From Dyella terrae (GTDB lineage Bacteria; Pseudomonadota; Gammaproteobacteria; Xanthomonadales; Rhodanobacteraceae): DNA of 64,000 nucleotides. The stretch lies in NCBI RefSeq assembly GCF_022394535.1, contig NZ_CP089414.1, positions 4,898,001-4,962,000 on the forward strand, read 5' to 3'. The position numbers and the translations under genes are program-made. Positions 1 to 8,556 of the stretch are shown piece after piece (the stretch's first letter is position 1; every line of letters begins with the position of its first letter). The notes under the pieces were generated by a model. It did not search any database. It was not told the origin of the DNA and saw only the letters and a list, made by a program, of their open reading frames with translations.

Positions 1-1407
1 TTGCAGCGTGAGATCCAGCGGGCGGGGCGGAATGAGCTTGGCGATGCGGTCCACCGCGTTGTAGCCCATGCCGAGCACGCGACCGGAGTCTCGCAGCACA
101 GCCTTCGCCGCCATCGAGCCGTAGGTGATGATCTGGCTGACGTGGTCGCGGCCGTATTTGCGTGCGACGTAATCGATCACCTCATCGCGGCGATCCATGC
201 AGAAGTCGATGTCGAAGTCGGGCATCGACACGCGTTCGGGATTCAAGAATCGCTCGAACAGCAGATCGAACTGGATCGGATCGAGATCCGTGATCTTCAG
301 CACCCAGGCGACCAGCGAACCTGCACCCGAACCACGGCCCGGGCCCACGGGAATGCCGTTCTGCTTACCCCAGTTGATGAAGTCCGCCACGATCAGGAAG
401 TAGCCGGGGAAGCCCATCTTGATGATGACGTCCAGCTCGCGTTCCAGCCGCGCTTCGTATTCCTCGCGCGTACGGCCGGGCGCGACGCCAGCGAATTCCA
501 GTCGTTCCTTCAGGCCGTCGCGTGATATCTCGCGGATGTAACTGGCCAGGTCATGGCCTTCCGGCACCGGGAAATCCGGCAGGTAGTACGTACCGAAGTT
601 CAGTTCCAGCGTGCAGCGCTTGGCCAGCTCGATGGTGTTTTCCAGCGCCTCGGGAATATCGGCGAACAACGCCTCCATTTCTTCTGGCGACTTGAGGTAC
701 TGCTGGTCGCTGTAATCGCGTGGACGCTTGGGGTCGGCGAGTACGCGCCCCTGATTGATGCACACGCGCGCTTCGTGCGACTCAAAGCCGTCCTGCTTGA
801 GGAAGCGCACATCGTTGCTGGCAATCACCGGCAGGTCGAGCTGTGCGGCAACACCTAGCGCGGCGGCGTTCCAGTTTTCCTCGCCCTCGCGACCGGTGCG
901 GGTCAGTTCAAGGTAGAGGCGATCGGCCATCTGTGTCGCGAAAGCATGGACGCGTGCCACGGCAGTATCCACACCCTGGTTCACGGCGACACGCGCGACT
1001 TCGCTGTCGCGGCCGAGCACGGCGATTAGGCCGTGCGTCGCTTCCGGCGTGAGCCAGGTGGCATCGACCATGGCCCGGCCGCTGTGCTGGCCGTCGCGCC
1101 ATGCGCGCGACACCAACCGGGACAGATTGAGGTAGCCCGCATGGTTCTGGACAAGCAGGGTAAGACGCCAGGGACGCGGGTCATCCGGCGAACTGACCCA
1201 CACGTCGCTGCCGCCGATCGGTTTGATGCCGGCCGCGCTGCAGGCTTTGTAGAACTTCACCAGCGCGAACATGTTGCTGTCGTCGGTCAGCGCGACTGCC
1301 GGAATACCCAGGCGCACGCAAGCCTCGACCAGCCCCTTGATGCGGACAGTCGAGTCGACCAGCGAGTATTCGCTGTGAAGGTGGAGGTGAGCGAAGCGGA
1401 CGGACAT
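1..1407 (-). CDS. dnaE: DNA polymerase III alpha subunit DnaE, N-terminal part (runs off window)
   Basis: Catalytic subunit of the replicative polymerase. 469 codons are visible from ATG 1405-1407; the rest lies left of base 1. The protein opens with the PHP domain, whose histidine cluster HLHLHS sits at residues 7-12. The polymerase active-site motif PDFDIDF follows at 396-402, where D399 and D401 match the catalytic aspartates D401/D403 of E. coli DnaE. The reading frame is open to the window edge, ending in the expected sequence after the catalytic motif. In many gammaproteobacteria dnaE directly follows rnhB; here three genes lie between them. Identity is certain from the motifs; the C-terminal half cannot be assessed. 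Confidence 0.97.
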   Translation of the reverse strand, partial: MSVRFAHLHLHSEYSLVDSTVRIKGLVEACVRLGIPAVALTDDSNMFALVKFYKACSAAGIKPIGGSDVWVSSPDDPRPWRLTLLVQNHAGYLNLSRLVSRAWRDGQHSGRAMVDATWLTPEATHGLIAVLGRDSEVARVAVNQGVDTAVARVHAFATQMADRLYLELTRTGREGEENWNAAALGVAAQLDLPVIASNDVRFLKQDGFESHEARVCINQGRVLADPKRPRDYSDQQYLKSPEEMEALFADIPEALENTIELAKRCTLELNFGTYYLPDFPVPEGHDLASYIREISRDGLKERLEFAGVAPGRTREEYEARLERELDVIIKMGFPGYFLIVADFINWGKQNGIPVGPGRGSGAGSLVAWVLKITDLDPIQFDLLFERFLNPERVSMPDFDIDFCMDRRDEVIDYVARKYGRDHVSQIITYGSMAAKAVLRDSGRVLGMGYNAVDRIAKLIPPRPLDLTLQ

Positions 1408-1499
1408 GGCGCACGCGCAGGATGGATCCACAGCCTAACGGCGCGGCCCGGACCGGGCAAGAATTGACATTGCCTCCGGCGTGACTTTTTCGCGCTGGA

Positions 1500-2051
1500 T
1501 CAGGAGGATGCCGGAGGGGGGACGGTAGCTGCCGTTGCTCCCGGCGCCGGCTGTGCGAGCAGATCGTCCACGTCCGACATGATGGTGTCGAGCATGTTTT
1601 CGTCATAACCCGTGTAGACGTGGGCGATACGCCCATCTCGCCCGATCATCACCATGAAGGGCAACGTCTTAATGTCGTAAGGCTTGCCGATGCGTCCGTC
1701 CGGCGGGTCATAGGTCAGGATGATGTCGAGGCTCTTCCAGCGGTTGCGGAGGTCTTTGAATGCCTCGTAGGTGTCGTCATGGTTCACGCCGATGACTTGC
1801 AGGTCGGCGGTGCCTTTGAGTTTCTGGAGTGCGGCGAGTACCGGCAGCTCCTTGCGGCAGTAGCCGCACCACGACGCCCAGAACGACACGACGACCACCT
1901 TGCCGCGCAGGCCGGACACACGCACGTCGTGTCCGTCGCGATCACGGCCGAGTTCGTCTGAAGGGATGGCGCCTACCTCAGGACGGGCGTGACCCAGGGT
2001 GGCCGTTATCAGGGCCAGTACGGCCAGCATGCTTCGAACAGAGCGTCTCAT
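1500..2051 (-). CDS. TlpA/ResA-like thioredoxin-family protein, exported
   Basis: A 183-residue thioredoxin-fold protein with an N-terminal hydrophobic segment (residues 8-21) ending in GHA, consistent with export to the periplasm. The redox motif WCGYC places the cysteines at C62 and C65. It resembles TlpA/ResA reductases rather than cytoplasmic thioredoxin, and a cis-proline follows in TLPF. The ATG at 2051 was chosen because GGAGAGG lies six bases upstream; the frame stays open further upstream, but that stretch has no coding character. Likely role: reducing periplasmic disulfides, for example in cytochrome maturation or oxidative stress. No cytochrome genes lie nearby, so the partner is unknown. 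It stands divergent to the permease on its upstream side. Confidence 0.85.
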   Translation of the reverse strand: MRRSVRSMLAVLALITATLGHARPEVGAIPSDELGRDRDGHDVRVSGLRGKVVVVSFWASWCGYCRKELPVLAALQKLKGTADLQVIGVNHDDTYEAFKDLRNRWKSLDIILTYDPPDGRIGKPYDIKTLPFMVMIGRDGRIAHVYTGYDENMLDTIMSDVDDLLAQPAPGATAATVPPPASS

Positions 2052-2208
2052 CGGTCCTCTCCTTGACCGGGCCAGCATAGCGAACGCGGCGTCCGTCCCG
2101 CCGGCCGAGGGCGGGCGGACGAGCGGTGGTTGCAGGGAGCGGCTGGGGCTGTCATGGTCCGGTGCTTTCACCCTGGACGGCAGCCCTGACGCTGCCCGGA
2201 AAACACCG

Positions 2209-3648
2209 ATGTCACTGATCCGCTCGCTGTTCACCGTCAAACCCATCGAGGCCTCGCTTGCCGCCAGCGACAACATGCGGCGCACGCTGGGCCTGAAGGA
2301 CCTGATCGTCCTGGGCGTGGGAGCGGTGATCGGCGCCGGTATTTTCGTCATTACCGGGCAGGCGGCTGCCGAACATGCCGGTCCGGCCCTGACCATTTCA
2401 TTCGTGCTGGCCGGCCTGGCTGCCGCGTTGGCGGCACTGAGCTATGCGGAGTTCGCCGCCATGCTGCCGGTCTCGGGCAGTGCCTATGTCTACGCCTACG
2501 CCACCTTTGGCGAATTGCTGGCGTGGTTCATCGGCTGGAACGTGGTGGCTGAGTACCTGCTGGCGGTGTCGTCGGTGGCCGTGGGTTGGTCCGGTTACGG
2601 AGTGGGCCTGCTGCACAGCATCGGCGTCGATGTACCGGCGGTGCTGGCGAATGCGCCGCTGGCGTTCAAGGATGGTCACTTCGTGGTCACCGGAGCCTGG
2701 ATGAACTTGCCGGCCCTGCTGGTGGTGGCGGCGATCACCACGTTGCTCTACGCCGGCACGCGTCAGTCGACGCTGTTCGCCAGCGTGGTCGTGGTGCTCA
2801 AGGTGCTGGTGGTGATTCTGTTTGTGGTGTTCGGCCTGCAGTACATCGACACCTCGTTGTGGCATCCGTACGTGCCGGCGAGCCAGGGAGGCGACCACTA
2901 TGGCTGGGCCGGTGTGTTCCGTGCTGCAACCAGCGTGTTCTACGCCTATATCGGTTTCGACGCGGTGGCAACGGCAGCGCAGGAAACGCGCAACCCCCAG
3001 CAGAACGTGCCGGCCGGCATCCTGATCTCGTTGGCCATCTGCACGGTGCTCTACATCGTGGTGGCGGCGGTGCTGACCGGACTTGTGCCGTATGCGCAAC
3101 TGGCCACGGCGGAGCCAGTAGCGACGGCGCTGGCCGCGCATCCAGCGCTGGCATGGCTGAAAGTGCTGACGCAGATAGGCGCAGTGGCGGGCCTGACCTC
3201 GGTGATCCTGGTGATGCACATGGGCTTGGCACGCATCCTCTACACGATGGCGGGTGACGGCCTGCTGCCGCGCATGTTCGGCGCTGTGCATGACCGCTTC
3301 CGTACGCCACATCGCACGACGGTGCTGGTTGGTGTCATCGGCGGCCTGCTGGCGGCGGTGTTCCCGCTGAGCCTGCTGGGTGACCTGCTGTCGATGGGCA
3401 CGCTGCTGGCGTTCGCCACGGTGTGCATCGGCGTGCTGGTGCTGCGCCGCACGCGCCCGGATCTGCCGCGCGGTTTCCGTGTGCCCGCCGCATCGGTGGT
3501 GTGCCCCTTGGGCGTCGTCGTCTGCCTGTTCCTGCTGGCGCAGATGAACAGGGGTAACTGGATGCTGCTGGCCGGCTGGACCACGGTCGGCATGCTCATC
3601 TACATCGGCTACGGCTATCGCAACAGCCGTTTGCGTGTGGGTGGCTGA
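2209..3648 (+). CDS. APC-family amino acid permease (CAT/YfnA type)
   Basis: A 479-residue integral membrane protein with about 12-13 hydrophobic segments. The family signature GVGAVIGAGIFVITG lies in the first membrane segment after a basic N-terminus beginning MSLIRSLF. It closely resembles cationic amino acid transporters of the CAT/YfnA branch of the APC superfamily, which import amino acids by proton symport. The frame is open well upstream, but this ATG begins the conserved N-terminus. It lies divergent to the TlpA-like gene (157 bases between starts) and interrupts the usual rnhB-dnaE neighbourhood in the opposite orientation. Substrate cannot be read from the sequence. Confidence 0.9.
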   Translation: MSLIRSLFTVKPIEASLAASDNMRRTLGLKDLIVLGVGAVIGAGIFVITGQAAAEHAGPALTISFVLAGLAAALAALSYAEFAAMLPVSGSAYVYAYATFGELLAWFIGWNVVAEYLLAVSSVAVGWSGYGVGLLHSIGVDVPAVLANAPLAFKDGHFVVTGAWMNLPALLVVAAITTLLYAGTRQSTLFASVVVVLKVLVVILFVVFGLQYIDTSLWHPYVPASQGGDHYGWAGVFRAATSVFYAYIGFDAVATAAQETRNPQQNVPAGILISLAICTVLYIVVAAVLTGLVPYAQLATAEPVATALAAHPALAWLKVLTQIGAVAGLTSVILVMHMGLARILYTMAGDGLLPRMFGAVHDRFRTPHRTTVLVGVIGGLLAAVFPLSLLGDLLSMGTLLAFATVCIGVLVLRRTRPDLPRGFRVPAASVVCPLGVVVCLFLLAQMNRGNWMLLAGWTTVGMLIYIGYGYRNSRLRVGG

Positions 3649-3661
3649 TCGCCAGCATCGC

Positions 3662-3687
3662 GGCGACGATGGCACGCCACCGTCGCC
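3662..3687. terminator. Hairpin between convergent genes, weak terminator candidate
   Basis: The arms ggcgacgatgg and ccaccgtcgcc pair over 11 bases with one A-C mismatch and a 4-base loop. It lies between the stop codons of the permease and the convergent small gene. No T-run follows on either strand, so it may be a transcript-end or processing structure rather than a strong intrinsic terminator. Confidence 0.35.
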
Positions 3688-3698
3688 AGCGCTGCGTC

Positions 3699-3908
3699 TT
3701 ACCAGATGTGGAAGCGCTCCGCGCTTTGCGGATGATCGATGTAGTGATCCAGCCCCTGTACCCGGAGCGGATGCCGGTCGTAGTCGACATGCCGGAGTTC
3801 GGCATTTGCGGTGTCTGCCATCTCGTCAGGGGTGAGCTGCGATAAAGGCATGACGTCCGGGTGGCTGTTGGGTGTGGACGGGTCGTTCGGGCGGCGGATG
3901 GTGCTCAT
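3699..3908 (-). CDS. Small hypothetical protein (69 aa)
   Basis: I do not recognise a family. The 69-residue product is polar, without membrane segments, with an acidic middle (SQLTPDEMADTANAEL) and a His/Tyr/Asp-rich C-terminal half ending FHIW. The ATG at 3908 has GGGAG about eight bases upstream, which I prefer over the earlier in-frame start at 3977. It is convergent with the permease and separated from rnhB by about 320 bases. The residue composition looks like a real cytoplasmic protein rather than an antisense artefact, but no motif supports a function. Confidence 0.6.
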   Translation of the reverse strand: MSTIRRPNDPSTPNSHPDVMPLSQLTPDEMADTANAELRHVDYDRHPLRVQGLDHYIDHPQSAERFHIW

Positions 3909-4232
3909 GACGGACTCCCGCGGTCGAATGCGCGCTTGGTTGGAGTCTTCAATCCCATGCGGTGGGGAGACGTGCATGGGGCCTTCGTCCCTGCCTGACG
4001 GAAGCGCACCGGACCCGGTGGCTTCGCTTTCCTATCCATTGGGATGCAGCGGCGGCCCGAAAGGTTGCACTAGCCAATGGCGCGGGGCCGAGCGCTGTTC
4101 CATGGATTCAAGCTTAGATTAGCGCTGTTGCACGCGGGTGACGCCGGCCATTAGGCATGCCTTTCGGCGTGCGTATTGGCCCTGCGATTGCTTCGCCGAT
4201 GCGACGCAGCGGCCGTGATCCGGACGTCTATC
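3909..4232. other. Intergenic region with no recognised feature
   Basis: About 324 bases between the small hypothetical gene and rnhB, both on minus. I see no RNA gene, repeat copy or convincing promoter hexamer pair. The A/T-richer patch near 4110-4125 is the only place where a minus-strand promoter for the small gene seems possible. Confidence 0.5.
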
Positions 4233-4871
4233 TCAGAACAGCACGCCCTGGTCCACCAGGATCTTCACCGGCGCAAAACTACGGCGATGGTGCGGGCAGG
4301 GACCCAGGCGCTTCAGGGCGGACAAGTGTGCCGGCGTGCCGTAGCCTTTGTGCTCGGCGAAACCGTAGCCGGGGTGTTCACGGTCAAGCTCCACCATCCA
4401 TCGGTCTCGCGTTACCTTGGCGAGAATCGACGCGGCGCTGATCGCTGGTTCCAGTGCGTCGCCGCCGATGATGGCGCGGCCCGCGCATGGCAGATCGCGA
4501 GGCAACGCATTGCCATCGATCCATGCCTCGTGCGCCGCCGGCGTCAGGCCCAACAGCGCGCGGCACATGCCAGTCATGGTGGCTTGGTAGATGTTGATCC
4601 GGTCGATCTCGTCGGACATCACCATCACGATACTGTGTGCTAGCGCGCGCTCGACGATCAGCGGATAGAGCGCCTCGCGCTTCTGCTCGGTGAGCTTCTT
4701 CGAATCGTTGAGCCCCTCGATAGGGCGTGCAGGATCGAGGATGACCGCGGCGACCGCGACAGGGCCGGCCAGCGGCCCGCGGCCCGCTTCGTCCACGCCG
4801 GCGATAAAGCGTGTTTCCAACACCGTGGCGGCCGCGTTCGCGGTGCGTCGATTGACCTTCGCCTCAGCCAT
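4233..4871 (-). CDS. rnhB: Ribonuclease HII
   Basis: Cleaves the RNA strand of RNA-DNA hybrids and nicks 5' of single ribonucleotides in DNA, starting ribonucleotide excision repair. The 212-residue product has the RNase HII signature [13 protein letters not shown], giving active-site D27 and E28. The remaining acidic residues are D119 (in WIDGN) and D138 (in IGGDAL), completing the DEDD set. Length is usual for the family, with a short basic N-terminal extension. Its start overlaps the end of lpxB by eight bases, so it is translated as the last gene of the lpx operon. Two to three genes that are not normally there separate it from dnaE. Confidence 0.97.
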   Translation of the reverse strand: MAEAKVNRRTANAAATVLETRFIAGVDEAGRGPLAGPVAVAAVILDPARPIEGLNDSKKLTEQKREALYPLIVERALAHSIVMVMSDEIDRINIYQATMTGMCRALLGLTPAAHEAWIDGNALPRDLPCAGRAIIGGDALEPAISAASILAKVTRDRWMVELDREHPGYGFAEHKGYGTPAHLSALKRLGPCPHHRRSFAPVKILVDQGVLF

Positions 4872-6075
4872 GGTGCGCCTCGATCATTTCGGCGATGGCA
4901 TCGGCCGCGAGATCGCCTGCATGGCCTTCCAGATCACCCCGTAGCGCCAGATGCAATTGTTCGAAAGCGGCGACGATGGCACCGCGCCGCTCGCTGTCGT
5001 GGAATAGCGACAACGTTGCCTCGGCGAGCTTGTCGACCGTGAAGTCGTCCTGCATGAGTTCGGGAACCAACACGATGTCGTCGCCCATGCCGCTCGCCCG
5101 CGCCAGGATGTTCGGCAACGAATAGACGTCTGTCTTGAGCATGTTGAGCACCTTGGCGATGCGGTAGCTCACCGGAGACACGCGGTAGCCGACCACCATA
5201 GGGCGCTTGGCGAGCATGGCTTCGAGCGTCGCCGTGCCGGAGGCGAGCAATACCACGTCGGCCGCGAGCATGGCTTCGTGCGCGTGGCCATCGATGAGTT
5301 GCGGCGTGCTCTCATCTTCGCTGGTGCCGACGAGTTCTTTTAATGTCGCATGCACGCGCTCGTTGGCAGCAGGAACGATGATGCGAAGACCTGGCAACTG
5401 CGCGGCGACCTTGCGCGCTGCCTGGATGAAGGCCGTGCCCAGCTGTTTGATTTCGGAGCCACGACTGCCCGGCAGTACCGCAAGCACGGGTACGTTCTGT
5501 GGAATGCCAAGGAAATCGCGCGCACCGATGCGGTCGGACACCAGCGCGAAGCGGTCGGCCAGCGGATGACCAACGAAGCGCGCATCGATACCGTGCCGGG
5601 CATAGATGGCGGGCTCCATCGGGAACAGGCATAGCACGCGGTCAGCGCTGCGTCCGATCTTTTCCGCCCGCTTCTCGCGCCATGCCCAGACCGACGGGCT
5701 GACGTAGTGCACGGTACGGATGCCGGCTTCGCGCAGGCGCTTTTCGACACCCAGGTTGAAATCGGGTGCATCGATGCCAACCACCACGTCGGGCTTTGCC
5801 GCCGCGAGGCGCGCAAGTAACTCCTTGCGCAGTTTGAGCAGGCGGGGCAGGTGAGACACCACCTCGGCAAAGCCGAACAGCGACAGCTCCTTGATGTCGT
5901 ACCAGGAGTCGAAGCCCGCGGCCTGCATGCGCGCGCCGCCGATGCCGACGAAATGCGCCAACGGATAGCGGCGTTGCAGCGCCGCTATCAGGTCCGCGCC
6001 AAGCTGATCGCCCGAATCTTCGCCGGCGATGATGGCGATGGTCGGCGTTCTGACTGTCGCATCTGTTATGGACAT
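4864..6075 (-). CDS. lpxB: Lipid-A-disaccharide synthase
   Basis: A peripheral inner-membrane glycosyltransferase that condenses UDP-2,3-diacylglucosamine with lipid X to give the lipid A disaccharide. The 403-residue product opens with the typical [16 protein letters not shown] sequence at residues 13-28. Characteristic later blocks include [19 protein letters not shown] (about 142-151), VGHPLAD and LPGSRGSEI. It lies 64 bases downstream of lpxA; a perfect 13-bp hairpin covers the lpxA stop codon in that gap. It overlaps rnhB by eight bases, so the lpxA-lpxB-rnhB order is intact. Confidence 0.97.
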   Translation of the reverse strand: MSITDATVRTPTIAIIAGEDSGDQLGADLIAALQRRYPLAHFVGIGGARMQAAGFDSWYDIKELSLFGFAEVVSHLPRLLKLRKELLARLAAAKPDVVVGIDAPDFNLGVEKRLREAGIRTVHYVSPSVWAWREKRAEKIGRSADRVLCLFPMEPAIYARHGIDARFVGHPLADRFALVSDRIGARDFLGIPQNVPVLAVLPGSRGSEIKQLGTAFIQAARKVAAQLPGLRIIVPAANERVHATLKELVGTSEDESTPQLIDGHAHEAMLAADVVLLASGTATLEAMLAKRPMVVGYRVSPVSYRIAKVLNMLKTDVYSLPNILARASGMGDDIVLVPELMQDDFTVDKLAEATLSLFHDSERRGAIVAAFEQLHLALRGDLEGHAGDLAADAIAEMIEAHHG

Positions 6076-6116
6076 ATCGTTACGTCAGCCGTCAGAGCCA
6101 GAGCGCGTGCCTGATT

Positions 6117-6145
6117 CGTTGATATGTGCTGCGCACATATCAACG
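6117..6145. repeat. Perfect 13-bp hairpin spanning the lpxA stop codon
   Basis: cgttgatatgtgc at 6117-6129 is an exact reverse complement of 6133-6145, with a 3-base loop. On the transcribed (minus) strand the TGA stop of lpxA lies inside the first arm. There is no T-run afterwards, so it is unlikely to be a full terminator. It could stabilise or process the mRNA, or tune lpxB expression. Confidence 0.6.
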
Positions 6146-6913
6146 CGCCAGCGAGCGCTCGCTGCTGTCGATGAACTCGAGCATCGCGCGCACGTCTTCA
6201 CTGTCGTTGGCCTGCACGCTGAGCTGTTCGCGCGCGTCGGCCAGGGTCAGTCCTGCCATGTACAGCGTGCGATAGGCGCGCTTGATGGCCGAGATGCGCG
6301 CCGTGTCGAAACCGCGGCGCTTAAGGCCTTCGCTGTTGATGCCGCGCGGGCGGCCGCGCTGCTCGTTGGCCATTGTCACGAACGGCGGCACGTCGGAACC
6401 AAGCAGGCAACCCATGCCGATGAAGGCGTGCGCACCAATCTTGCAGAACTGATGGGCGCCGGAGAATCCCGCCATCACCACCCAGTCACCGATCTCCACA
6501 TGGCCGGCCAGCGCGGAGTAGTTGGAGAACACCGTGTTGTTGCCGATCTTGCAGTCGTGCGCGATGTGGACGTAGGCAAGAATCAGGTTGTCGTTGCCAA
6601 CCTGGGTCACGCCGCCGCCGTCGCCGGTGCCGCGATTGATGGTGACGTACTCGCGGATCAGGTTGCGGTCGCCAATCAGCAGTTCGGTGTGCTCACCGCT
6701 GAACTTCTTGTCCTGCGGATCGCCACCCAGCGAGGCGAACTGGCTGATGCGGTTGTCACGACCAATGCGCGTGGGGCCCTGGATCACCACATGCGGGCCG
6801 ATCACCGTACCTTCGCCGATATGCACGTCGGCGCCGATCACGGAGTACGCGCCGATGCTGACGCCGCTGGCGACGACCGCGGTAGGATCGATCTGCGCAG
6901 TGGGATGGATCAT
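6140..6913 (-). CDS. lpxA: UDP-N-acetylglucosamine acyltransferase
   Basis: First step of lipid A synthesis: transfers 3-hydroxyacyl from ACP to UDP-GlcNAc in the cytoplasm. The 257-residue product begins [12 protein letters not shown] and consists of left-handed beta-helix hexapeptide repeats ([20 protein letters not shown] and similar) up to about residue 190, then a helical C-terminus. The conserved block [12 protein letters not shown] contains the expected catalytic histidine region. The ATG at 6913 is chosen over one seven codons upstream because it forms a 4-base ATGA overlap with the fabZ stop and gives the family N-terminus. The chain-length preference of the acyl ruler cannot be judged by eye. 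Confidence 0.97.
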   Translation of the reverse strand: MIHPTAQIDPTAVVASGVSIGAYSVIGADVHIGEGTVIGPHVVIQGPTRIGRDNRISQFASLGGDPQDKKFSGEHTELLIGDRNLIREYVTINRGTGDGGGVTQVGNDNLILAYVHIAHDCKIGNNTVFSNYSALAGHVEIGDWVVMAGFSGAHQFCKIGAHAFIGMGCLLGSDVPPFVTMANEQRGRPRGINSEGLKRRGFDTARISAIKRAYRTLYMAGLTLADAREQLSVQANDSEDVRAMLEFIDSSERSLAR

Positions 6914-7383
6914 TTGTCGGACCTCGCGGCGCACATCAGTTCGCAGCTGGCCACGACCTTGCCGTCGACGATGGTGCGTGCCTCGAACAGGCCCATGCTG
7001 CGCAGCAGGCGCTTGAGCTCGACTTCCAGGCGCAGCTGATCACCCGGTACCACGGGGGCGTTAAAGCGCGCGTTGTCCACCTTGGCGAGGTAGAACAGCG
7101 GGCTACCCGTGGTGCCCTTCAGGCGGCTGGAGATCTGCGTCAGCAGGCCGGCTGCCTGTGCCATCGCTTCCACGATCAACACACCCGGCATCACCGGATG
7201 GCCGGGGAAGTGACCCTGGAAGAACGGCTCGTTCATCGTCACGTTCTTGATGGCCACGGCACTCTTGTCCGGCACCAGTTCGATCAGGCGGTCGACCAGC
7301 AGGAACGGATAGCGATGCGGCAGCAGCTGCTGGATCGTTTCCACGTTCACGGGCAGATGGAAGGGCACGGTCAGGTCACTCAT
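6910..7383 (-). CDS. fabZ: 3-hydroxyacyl-[ACP] dehydratase FabZ
   Basis: Dehydrates 3-hydroxyacyl-ACP in type II fatty acid elongation, competing with LpxA and LpxD for the same substrate. The 157-residue hot-dog protein has [13 protein letters not shown] near the start and the active-site block [20 protein letters not shown], with the catalytic His in GHFPGHP and Glu in VEAMAQ. The ATG at 7383 overlaps the end of lpxD by eight bases; earlier in-frame codons lie within lpxD and give no family sequence. It is coupled to lpxA by an ATGA overlap, so lpxD-fabZ-lpxA is one tightly packed unit. Confidence 0.97.
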   Translation of the reverse strand: MSDLTVPFHLPVNVETIQQLLPHRYPFLLVDRLIELVPDKSAVAIKNVTMNEPFFQGHFPGHPVMPGVLIVEAMAQAAGLLTQISSRLKGTTGSPLFYLAKVDNARFNAPVVPGDQLRLEVELKRLLRSMGLFEARTIVDGKVVASCELMCAARSDK

Positions 7384-8404
7384 TATTGCTGTCCTTCTCC
7401 AGCGCCGAGAGCCGGCGCACGTATTCATCGAGATGCTTGAATCGGGCTGCGTTGCGCCGCCATTGGCGACTTTCCTGCAGCGGTGCGCCCGAGGAGTATT
7501 CACCCGGCTCGCGGATGGAATGCGTGACCAGGCTCTTGGCGGTAATGTTAACGCGGTCCGCCAGCTCCAGATGGCCGAGCACGCCGGCGTTGCCGCCGAT
7601 CATGCAATAACGGCCGATCTTGGCGCTGCCAGCCACGGCGGAGCAGCCTGCCATGGCCGTGTGGGCGCCGATATACACGTTGTGGGCGATCTGGATCTGG
7701 TTGTCGAGGCGGACATCTTCCTCGAGGACGGTGTCGTCCAGCGCGCCGCGGTCGATGGTGGTGTTGGCGCCGATTTCACAATCGTCGCCGATGCGCACGC
7801 CGCCCAATTGCGGCAACTTGATCCAGTGGTCGCGATCGAAGGCGAGGCCAAAGCCATCCGAGCCGATCACGGCGCCCGGATGCACCAGCACGCGCTTACC
7901 CAGCGTCACGCGGATGACCAGGGTCACGCGCGCCACCAGGCGGCACTGCGCGCCAATCGTGCATTCGGGGCCGATGATGCAGTGCGGGCCGAGAATGGCG
8001 CCATCCTCGATGACGGCACCGTCCTCGATCACGCAGCCGGGGCCAATGCTGGCGGTCGGCGCCACTTGGGCGCCCGGTGCCACCACCGCCGTGGGGTGGA
8101 TGCCCTGCGGCGAAGCGGAATGGCGCTCGAACAAGGCGGCGATTTTGGCGTAGGCCACATAAGGGTCGTGGGCCACCAGGGCGGCCACCGGGCTGTCCGC
8201 GACGTTTTCCTCACGCATGACCACTACGCCAGCGCTGGTAGCCGTCAGCTGCGATGCGTATTTGCTGTTGGAAAGGAAGCTCAGCTGGCTCGGGCTGGCG
8301 CCGGCCAGCGTGCCCACGCCATCGATGACGCGGGAGCCGTCGCCATGGCTGACGAGACCGAAGCGCTCGGCCAGCTCGGATACGGTGGTTTGAAAAACGC
8401 TCAT
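7376..8404 (-). CDS. lpxD: UDP-3-O-(3-hydroxyacyl)glucosamine N-acyltransferase
   Basis: Third step of lipid A synthesis: N-acylates UDP-3-O-acylglucosamine using 3-hydroxyacyl-ACP. The 342-residue product has the N-terminal uridine-binding domain (residues 1 to about 100, with LSFLSNSKYA near 46-55), a long hexapeptide beta-helix (about 100-300) containing SDGFGLAFD and the conserved NTTIDRGAL block, and a helical tail. The ATG at 8404 has GGGAGC about six bases upstream and is preferred over one five codons earlier. It directly follows bamA; the skp/ompH gene found here in E. coli is absent. Confidence 0.97.
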   Translation of the reverse strand: MSVFQTTVSELAERFGLVSHGDGSRVIDGVGTLAGASPSQLSFLSNSKYASQLTATSAGVVVMREENVADSPVAALVAHDPYVAYAKIAALFERHSASPQGIHPTAVVAPGAQVAPTASIGPGCVIEDGAVIEDGAILGPHCIIGPECTIGAQCRLVARVTLVIRVTLGKRVLVHPGAVIGSDGFGLAFDRDHWIKLPQLGGVRIGDDCEIGANTTIDRGALDDTVLEEDVRLDNQIQIAHNVYIGAHTAMAGCSAVAGSAKIGRYCMIGGNAGVLGHLELADRVNITAKSLVTHSIREPGEYSSGAPLQESRQWRRNAARFKHLDEYVRRLSALEKDSNNE

Positions 8405-8495
8405 GTCAGCTCCCTGCAATCAGACCATTGTAGGTCGCCTCGGCGGAGGCATCAAAAGATGGCCCTAAGAGTGGCCCCCAGGGATGGTTGCCACC

Positions 8496-8527
8496 ATAAA
8501 AGAAGGCGCGGCATGGCCGCGCCTTCT
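8496..8527 (-). terminator. Rho-independent terminator after bamA
   Basis: On the minus strand, agaaggcgcggc pairs perfectly with gccgcgccttct (12 bp, 3-base loop) and is followed by a short T-run (complement of ataaaa). It lies 30 bases past the bamA stop and so separates bamA transcription from lpxD, at least in part. Confidence 0.8.
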
Positions 8528-8556
8528 GCTGTGTTACCCCTTGGGTGGTCAGCTCG

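Noticed and set aside
2398..3675. 425-codon open frame on minus, antisense to the APC permease
   Set aside because: Product is His/Gln/Arg-rich with no hydrophobic core or motif; the permease on the other strand is unambiguous.
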